Assembly (NCBI GenBank): GCA_034435395.1
Contig: DAOTXK010000408.1
Coordinates: 1 to 10,348 of the forward strand
Origin: DAOTXK01 sp034435395
Lineage (GTDB): Bacteria; Chloroflexota; Anaerolineae; Aggregatilineales; Ch27
Length of the DNA: 10,348 bases
Reading direction: 5' to 3'
The notes beneath the pieces were generated by a model. The model had not been told where the DNA came from, made no database searches, and saw only the letters and a program-made list of their open reading frames with translations. Shown in pieces: positions 6,548-10,348 of this stretch (positions within the stretch are counted from its first letter, which is position 1; each line of letters begins with the position of its first letter). A program made the position numbers and the translations under genes.

Positions 6548-7558
6548 TTGCGGCAGGCCAAAGTTCAACCAGTGCGTATTGAGAGAACCGAGGGCGGTAC
6601 CCGCGAAGACCGCATCATGAAGCGCGTGTTCCTCTCGCCCGCTATAGCCGTGCTGCTATTGCTGTCCATCTTTCCGCTGTTCTGGTCGCTGGGGATCAGT
6701 TTCACCGATGTGCAGCGGGGAGCGGCGGCAGCCACGCCCGAAAGCGCGGCGGGGGAAGAGGCCGGGTCCGGCTTTCTGGGGTTTGACTTCAACCTGACCC
6801 TCCGGAACTTCACCCGCATGCCTGGCGATGAGCGGCTGCTCGCCGCCGCGCGTAACACCCTGTTTTATGTGCTGGCGGGCGTGATCGTGCAGTACGTGAT
6901 CGGCTTTGGGCTGGCCCTGGTCTTGAACCAGGCGTTCATCGGGCGGAACATCGTGCGCGTCATCTTTCTGATGCCGATGATGATGACGCCAGTGGCGGTG
7001 GCCTACAGCGGGCGTATGTTGTTTGATTCGTCGCTCTCCCCCCTGGCCCAGTTCATCCGCACCCTCTCCACTTTTTTCGGGGCGGAGCGGCCGCTGAGTG
7101 TGCCCTGGTTGAGCGACGCCACGCTGGCCTCCTGGACGATTGTGCTCATTGATAGCTGGCAGTGGATTCCGTTCATGACGCTGATATTGTTGGCCGGGAT
7201 GCAGGCCATCCCCGAGGAGATTTACGAGGCGGCCCGAGTCGACGGAGCCTCGTCGTGGCAGATTCTCCGCCGAATCACCTTCCCGCTCCTGTTGCCGCTG
7301 TCCGTGACGGTGATTCTGATCAGGGGCCTGGAGATTTTTAAGATCATTGACGTGGTCGTCGTCGCCACCGGCGGTGGTCCCGGGTCGGCCACCGAGTCGC
7401 TCACCATGTATATTTTTAAGACGGCGCTGACCTTCGGCAACTACGGCTACGCTGCCGCCATCTCCTATGTGCTGCTGGTGCTGGTCATCATCTTCGCGAC
7501 CATCTTCCTGGTTCTGGCGCGGCGTCTCTCGTCGGGCGCTGGCGACTACGGGGGGTAA
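6548..7558 (+). CDS. CUT1-type ABC transporter permease, MalF-like
   Basis: Inner-membrane permease, 336 residues, first of the two channel subunits. Hydrophobic segments lie near residues 27-53, 103-127, 135-155, 193-218, 247-260 and 303-325. The cytoplasmic EAA loop that contacts the ATPase is well kept at 223-246 (EEIYEAARVDGASSWQILRR). I place the start at TTG 6548, because GGGAGGAAGG (6534-6543) precedes it at good spacing. The frame upstream begins in the terminator T-tract and is not credible, and the internal ATG at 6617 has no ribosome site. An Ala/Glu-rich stretch at 58-73 fills the first external loop. The next gene starts two bases after this stop, so the two permeases are translated as a pair. 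Confidence 0.93.
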   Translation: MRQAKVQPVRIERTEGGTREDRIMKRVFLSPAIAVLLLLSIFPLFWSLGISFTDVQRGAAAATPESAAGEEAGSGFLGFDFNLTLRNFTRMPGDERLLAAARNTLFYVLAGVIVQYVIGFGLALVLNQAFIGRNIVRVIFLMPMMMTPVAVAYSGRMLFDSSLSPLAQFIRTLSTFFGAERPLSVPWLSDATLASWTIVLIDSWQWIPFMTLILLAGMQAIPEEIYEAARVDGASSWQILRRITFPLLLPLSVTVILIRGLEIFKIIDVVVVATGGGPGSATESLTMYIFKTALTFGNYGYAAAISYVLLVLVIIFATIFLVLARRLSSGAGDYGG

Positions 7559-7560
7559 GC

Positions 7561-8421
7561 ATGAAACGCCGCAAGTGGTGGCAATCCCTGAGCCTGTACG
7601 CCGTGGTGATCTTCTGGTGTTTTATCACCCTCTTTCCGTTCTACTGGCTGTTCACGACATCATTAAAGACGCCACTGCACGTGAGTCGGGGCCCCAAATA
7701 CTTCCCGTTCATCGACTTTCAGCCGACCACCGAACACTGGGAGTATCTGTTTAACGAACAGGGAGATGTGACCCTGCGGCACTTCCGCAACAGTCTGATC
7801 GCCGCTTCCGGGAGCACGGTGTTGGCGGTGCTGATCGGCTCCATGGCGGGCTACGGCCTGTCGCGCTTCACCTATCAGTGGAAGGTGCCCCGCTGGCGCA
7901 ACAATGACATCGCCTTCTGGATCATCTCGCAGCGGTTCCTGCCGCCGGCGCTGTTTGTCGTGCCCTTTTTGATGCTGTACAGCGCGGTGGGGCTGGTGGA
8001 CACCCATATCGGGCTGATCATCGTCTATACGATGTTTAACATCCCGTTCACGGTGTGGATCATGCGCGATTTTTTTGACACCCTGCCCACCGACCTGGAG
8101 GATAGCGCGCTGGTGGACGGGGCCACCCGGTGGCAGGCGTTTGTGCGCATCGTATTGCCGTTGAGTGCGCCAGGGCTGGTGTCGGTGGCGATTTTTTCCT
8201 TCGTGTTTTCGTGGAATGAGTTCCTGTACGCGCTGATGCTGACCAACTTCGACGCGATCACGATGCCGGTGCTCATCGCCGGCCAGAACAACACGCGCGG
8301 CATCCAGTGGTGGTTTATCTCCGCCCTGACGCTCACGGCGGTGGCCCCGGTGGTCCTGATCGGCCTGCTGCTGGAACGGTTCATCACCGGCGGACTGGTG
8401 GCGGGAGCGGTTAAGGGTTAG
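7561..8421 (+). CDS. CUT1-type ABC transporter permease, MalG-like
   Basis: Second inner-membrane channel subunit, 286 residues. Membrane segments are visible near residues 11-33, 78-101, 118-142, 148-168, 203-225 and 255-273. The EAA loop at about 179-200 reads LEDSALVDGATRWQAF and ends RIVLP, so the Glu-Ala-Ala part is altered while the DGA core is kept, as is common in MalG-type partners. SWNEFLYALMLT (217-228) is a typical C-terminal CUT1 feature. ATG 7561 follows the upstream stop by two bases, with a G-rich run as a weak ribosome site, which suggests translational coupling. No ATPase gene follows in this operon; the next genes are convergent. Confidence 0.95.
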   Translation: MKRRKWWQSLSLYAVVIFWCFITLFPFYWLFTTSLKTPLHVSRGPKYFPFIDFQPTTEHWEYLFNEQGDVTLRHFRNSLIAASGSTVLAVLIGSMAGYGLSRFTYQWKVPRWRNNDIAFWIISQRFLPPALFVVPFLMLYSAVGLVDTHIGLIIVYTMFNIPFTVWIMRDFFDTLPTDLEDSALVDGATRWQAFVRIVLPLSAPGLVSVAIFSFVFSWNEFLYALMLTNFDAITMPVLIAGQNNTRGIQWWFISALTLTAVAPVVLIGLLLERFITGGLVAGAVKG

Positions 8422-8512
8422 GCTGACGCCCGGCCACCGCCACCCTCATAACCGTCCCGCCCACGGGGCAGCGCGGGTGGGGGACGATGGGAGATGGCCG
8501 GGGGCCTCCGAG
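8422..8512. other. Short convergent intergenic gap, possible weak bidirectional hairpin
   Basis: This gap separates the permease gene from the convergent PHP gene. CCCGCCC (8456-8462) can pair with GGGTGGG (8475-8481) over seven pairs including one G-U, around a 12-nt loop. There is no U-tract, so terminator function is uncertain. Nothing else is recognised. Confidence 0.3.
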
Positions 8513-9931
8513 TTATGGCTGTTCGCTTTTCTGGCCGAGGTACAGGGGATTGGTCAGCGCGCGCACCGGCGGAGACCCGGAGTCCGATTCGACCAGCTGA
8601 GCGCGCACGTAAGGCGTCGCCGCCACGGACAGGTCGGCGGCGACGGTTTGTTCATCGTGTTGTATGGGCAGGCGTTGCAGGCAGCCGTCCGCGCCGCGCA
8701 GCTCCAGCAGCGTTCCTGCGCCCCCCACCACCCGCACCTCGACGGACAGCCGTCCGCCGGGAGGACGGGGGACCACATCGCCCATCATCGCCTCGCCCGC
8801 CCGGAGATACAGCTGCGGGCCGTCTGGCGCTTCGCTGATAAAGACATGCCCGGCGCGCAGCCCGGCCAGCAGCGCCGCCGCCGTGGGCTGCCCAGGACAG
8901 TGAATCCAGGTGGTGGGGGTGCCGATCCGGGCGATGTGAGCTTCCTTTAAGCGGTGGGCGTCGCTGCCCCCAACGGCCACCAGCCGTTCGCCACCCCGCA
9001 GGCGTCCTTCCCAGAAATCAAGCGCTTCCTGGTTGAACAGCTCCCAGGGACCGTTCCACACCTCCACGCAGTGGTGATCCCCCACCGCCGGGAATTCCCA
9101 GGGCGGGCCGTACTGGCGCGGGTGGTTGCAGGATGTCAGGTAACCCAGGCGGTTGGCGCGCCGGATCGCATCGGCCATTTTCCCCGGCGTGAGGGTGCGG
9201 AAGTCGATCCACTCCTTCAGCCCCCAGACGTTCCAGTGTCCTTTGTAGGTGGTGACCTCACAGCCGGGGATGATAGTCAGCCGCTGTGGGCCGAGGGCGG
9301 CCAGTTCGGCCAAATGGCTGACGGTATTGTGATCGGTGATGGACAGGAAGTCCAAGCCCAGCCCGGCGGCGCTGGCGATCACCTCTGGCGGCGACGAGTC
9401 CCCGTCGCTGTGGTGGGTGTGGCAATGCAGCTCGCCCCTGTACCAGCCGTCGGCGCGCGCCGCCAGCCGAGTCGCGGCATTGTCCAGGGTGAGCAGGGGC
9501 GGGAAGTCAGCGGGCGGCTCCCCGGCCCCATCACCGAAGTGAAAGCGCAACGTGACCCGGTAGCGGCAGCCATCCGGCGCGCTCTTGTAAAAGCCCAGGT
9601 GGATGTGCCACCTGCCGGGCGTCAGCGGGCCGGGCAGGTAACCGGGGGTGGCGGCGGTCGGCGTGATAAAAAACTCGCGGCGGGCGCTGCCGGTCCATCC
9701 CCGGAAGCCCCTGCCAGGGGGATCGACGCCGCGCTGGTCAAACAGGCCGATGTCCAGCGTATTCCCCCCGGTCAGGTGCGGGTCCGAGCCGATGGCCGCG
9801 CTGTAGTCGTAACGCACATCCAGCCGGCTGACGCCCTCCGGCATCGTAAACGGCAGGTGGTGATAGGCCCCTACCGCTTCCGTAGGCAGAAGCCCTTCCA
9901 GCACCAGCTCGCGGCTCTCAGCGGCGCTCAT
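8513..9931 (-). CDS. PHP-domain metal-dependent hydrolase, CehA/McbA-like
   Basis: Predicted metallohydrolase of 472 residues with no signal peptide or membrane segment. An N-terminal beta-rich region (about 1-155) precedes a PHP domain at about 164-375. The PHP metal-binding motifs are all present: GELHCHTHHSDGD (H169, H171, D176), SITDHNT (D200, H201), GCEVTT (E225), SCNHPRQ (H270) and GGSDAH (D324, H326). A C-terminal beta-type tail of about 100 residues follows. PHP proteins hydrolyse phosphoesters with two or three metal ions, while CehA and McbA give their name to a branch with other ester-type substrates, so the reaction is open. ATG 9931 overlaps the stop of the upstream ATPase gene by four bases (ATGA), indicating translational coupling. 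This suggests that it acts on a compound brought in by the transporter. The frame is convergent with the permease genes. Confidence 0.9.
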   Translation of the reverse strand: MSAAESRELVLEGLLPTEAVGAYHHLPFTMPEGVSRLDVRYDYSAAIGSDPHLTGGNTLDIGLFDQRGVDPPGRGFRGWTGSARREFFITPTAATPGYLPGPLTPGRWHIHLGFYKSAPDGCRYRVTLRFHFGDGAGEPPADFPPLLTLDNAATRLAARADGWYRGELHCHTHHSDGDSSPPEVIASAAGLGLDFLSITDHNTVSHLAELAALGPQRLTIIPGCEVTTYKGHWNVWGLKEWIDFRTLTPGKMADAIRRANRLGYLTSCNHPRQYGPPWEFPAVGDHHCVEVWNGPWELFNQEALDFWEGRLRGGERLVAVGGSDAHRLKEAHIARIGTPTTWIHCPGQPTAAALLAGLRAGHVFISEAPDGPQLYLRAGEAMMGDVVPRPPGGRLSVEVRVVGGAGTLLELRGADGCLQRLPIQHDEQTVAADLSVAATPYVRAQLVESDSGSPPVRALTNPLYLGQKSEQP

Positions 9932-10348
9932 GCGATCAACTCGCCGTCGGGTCCATACAGATAGGTGCGCTCCAGATCGAGGCTCAGCCAGACCTGCTCC
10001 GGCAGCGGGGGCGGCTCGTCCTCGAATATCCGGACGGACAGGAGCGCCTCCCCCAACTCGATGATCACCAGCGTCTCGCCCCCCAATGGCTGGGTGACGT
10101 AAACCCGTCCGGGGATGGAAGCCGGGCCGGGCTGGGCGCTGAGCGTCACATGCTCCGGACGGATGCCCAGCGTGACCGCCGCGCCATCCGTGAGGGCGGC
10201 CCCCCAGCGCTCGCGCAGCGGGCTGATATCCAGCCGGGCGTCGCTGCTGCCCCCCACCAGTTCTCCCTGCCCGGTGTCCACCTGGCAGGGCAGCAGGATA
10301 ATGGGCGGGCTGCCCATAAAACCGGCCACAAAGGTGGTCTGAGGACGG
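9928..10348 (-). CDS. MalK/UgpC-type ABC transporter ATPase, C-terminal fragment (cut by window edge)
   Basis: The frame is open to the right edge, so only the last 139 residues are visible; the Walker and signature motifs lie outside. The visible start RPQTTFVAGFMGSPP matches the segment that joins the ATPase domain to the regulatory TOBE region in MalK, UgpC and MsmX proteins. GIRPEHV, about residues 61-67 of the fragment, is the hallmark of their C-terminal domain. The end (LDLERTYLYGPDGELIA) is also family-like. Such ATPases often energise several CUT1 transporters, so it is the natural partner for the binding protein and two permeases encoded convergently here, which lack their own. The GTG at 10327-10329 is internal, not the start. 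The stop overlaps the PHP gene start. Confidence 0.9.
   Translation of the reverse strand, partial: RPQTTFVAGFMGSPPIILLPCQVDTGQGELVGGSSDARLDISPLRERWGAALTDGAAVTLGIRPEHVTLSAQPGPASIPGRVYVTQPLGGETLVIIELGEALLSVRIFEDEPPPLPEQVWLSLDLERTYLYGPDGELIA

Noticed and set aside
8954..9964. Plus-strand open frame of 336 codons
   Set aside because: Antisense shadow of the PHP gene, in which all metal-binding motifs are read on the minus strand.
1..10348. A wholly new biological system (defence, mobile element, CRISPR or secondary metabolism)
   Set aside because: All large genes belong to well-known transport, regulatory and enzyme families. No array, transposase, integrase or toxin-antitoxin pair is visible. 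Novelty, if any, is in the regulation and in the unknown substrate.

Overview
The window is chromosomal, fairly GC-rich bacterial DNA devoted to solute uptake and carbohydrate-type metabolism. The exported binding proteins have plain Sec signal peptides rather than a lipobox, two genes appear to start with TTG, and one regulator is a GntR-LacI chimera. Together these would fit a Chloroflexota-type (for example Anaerolineae) heterotroph. That placement is inference from style; there is no rRNA or marker gene here.

Layout from left to right. (1) Positions 1-1754, minus strand: nearly complete family-5 (peptide/oligosaccharide type) ABC solute-binding protein, cut by the left edge close to its C-terminus. 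(2) 1951-3132, minus: transcriptional regulator with an N-terminal GntR winged helix and a C-terminal LacI-type sugar sensor (AraR architecture). Its promoter lies inside a perfect 9-bp inverted repeat. A perfect 14-bp palindrome in its leader carries the core of the AraR box. (3) 3450-4469, minus: aldo/keto reductase, followed by a 12-bp perfect hairpin. (4) 4470-4951: a divergent control region with a perfect consensus promoter (TTGACA, 17 bp, TATAAT) reading right, and a second promoter reading left that shares its -10 bases. The rightward transcript has a leader of about 330 nt. (5) 4952-8421, plus: CUT1-type sugar ABC transporter made of binding protein, strong intrinsic terminator, then two permeases. 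(6) 8513-10348, minus, convergent with the transporter: the C-terminal part of a MalK/UgpC-type ATPase (cut by the right edge), coupled by a 4-base ATGA overlap to a CehA/McbA-like PHP-domain metallohydrolase.

How it may work: the CUT1 binding protein and permeases need an ATPase, and the MalK-like protein encoded just beyond, on the other strand, is the obvious candidate. The PHP hydrolase and the aldo/keto reductase could process the imported compound. The AraR-like regulator may control its own unit, and a degenerate match to the same box sits in the divergent promoter region. The substrate cannot be read from the sequence.

I see no CRISPR array, mobile element, defence system, tRNA or rRNA. 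The most interesting signals are regulatory: the operator/promoter arrangement, the shared -10 divergent promoters, and a second start-less Shine-Dalgarno sequence about 70 nt upstream of both binding-protein genes.
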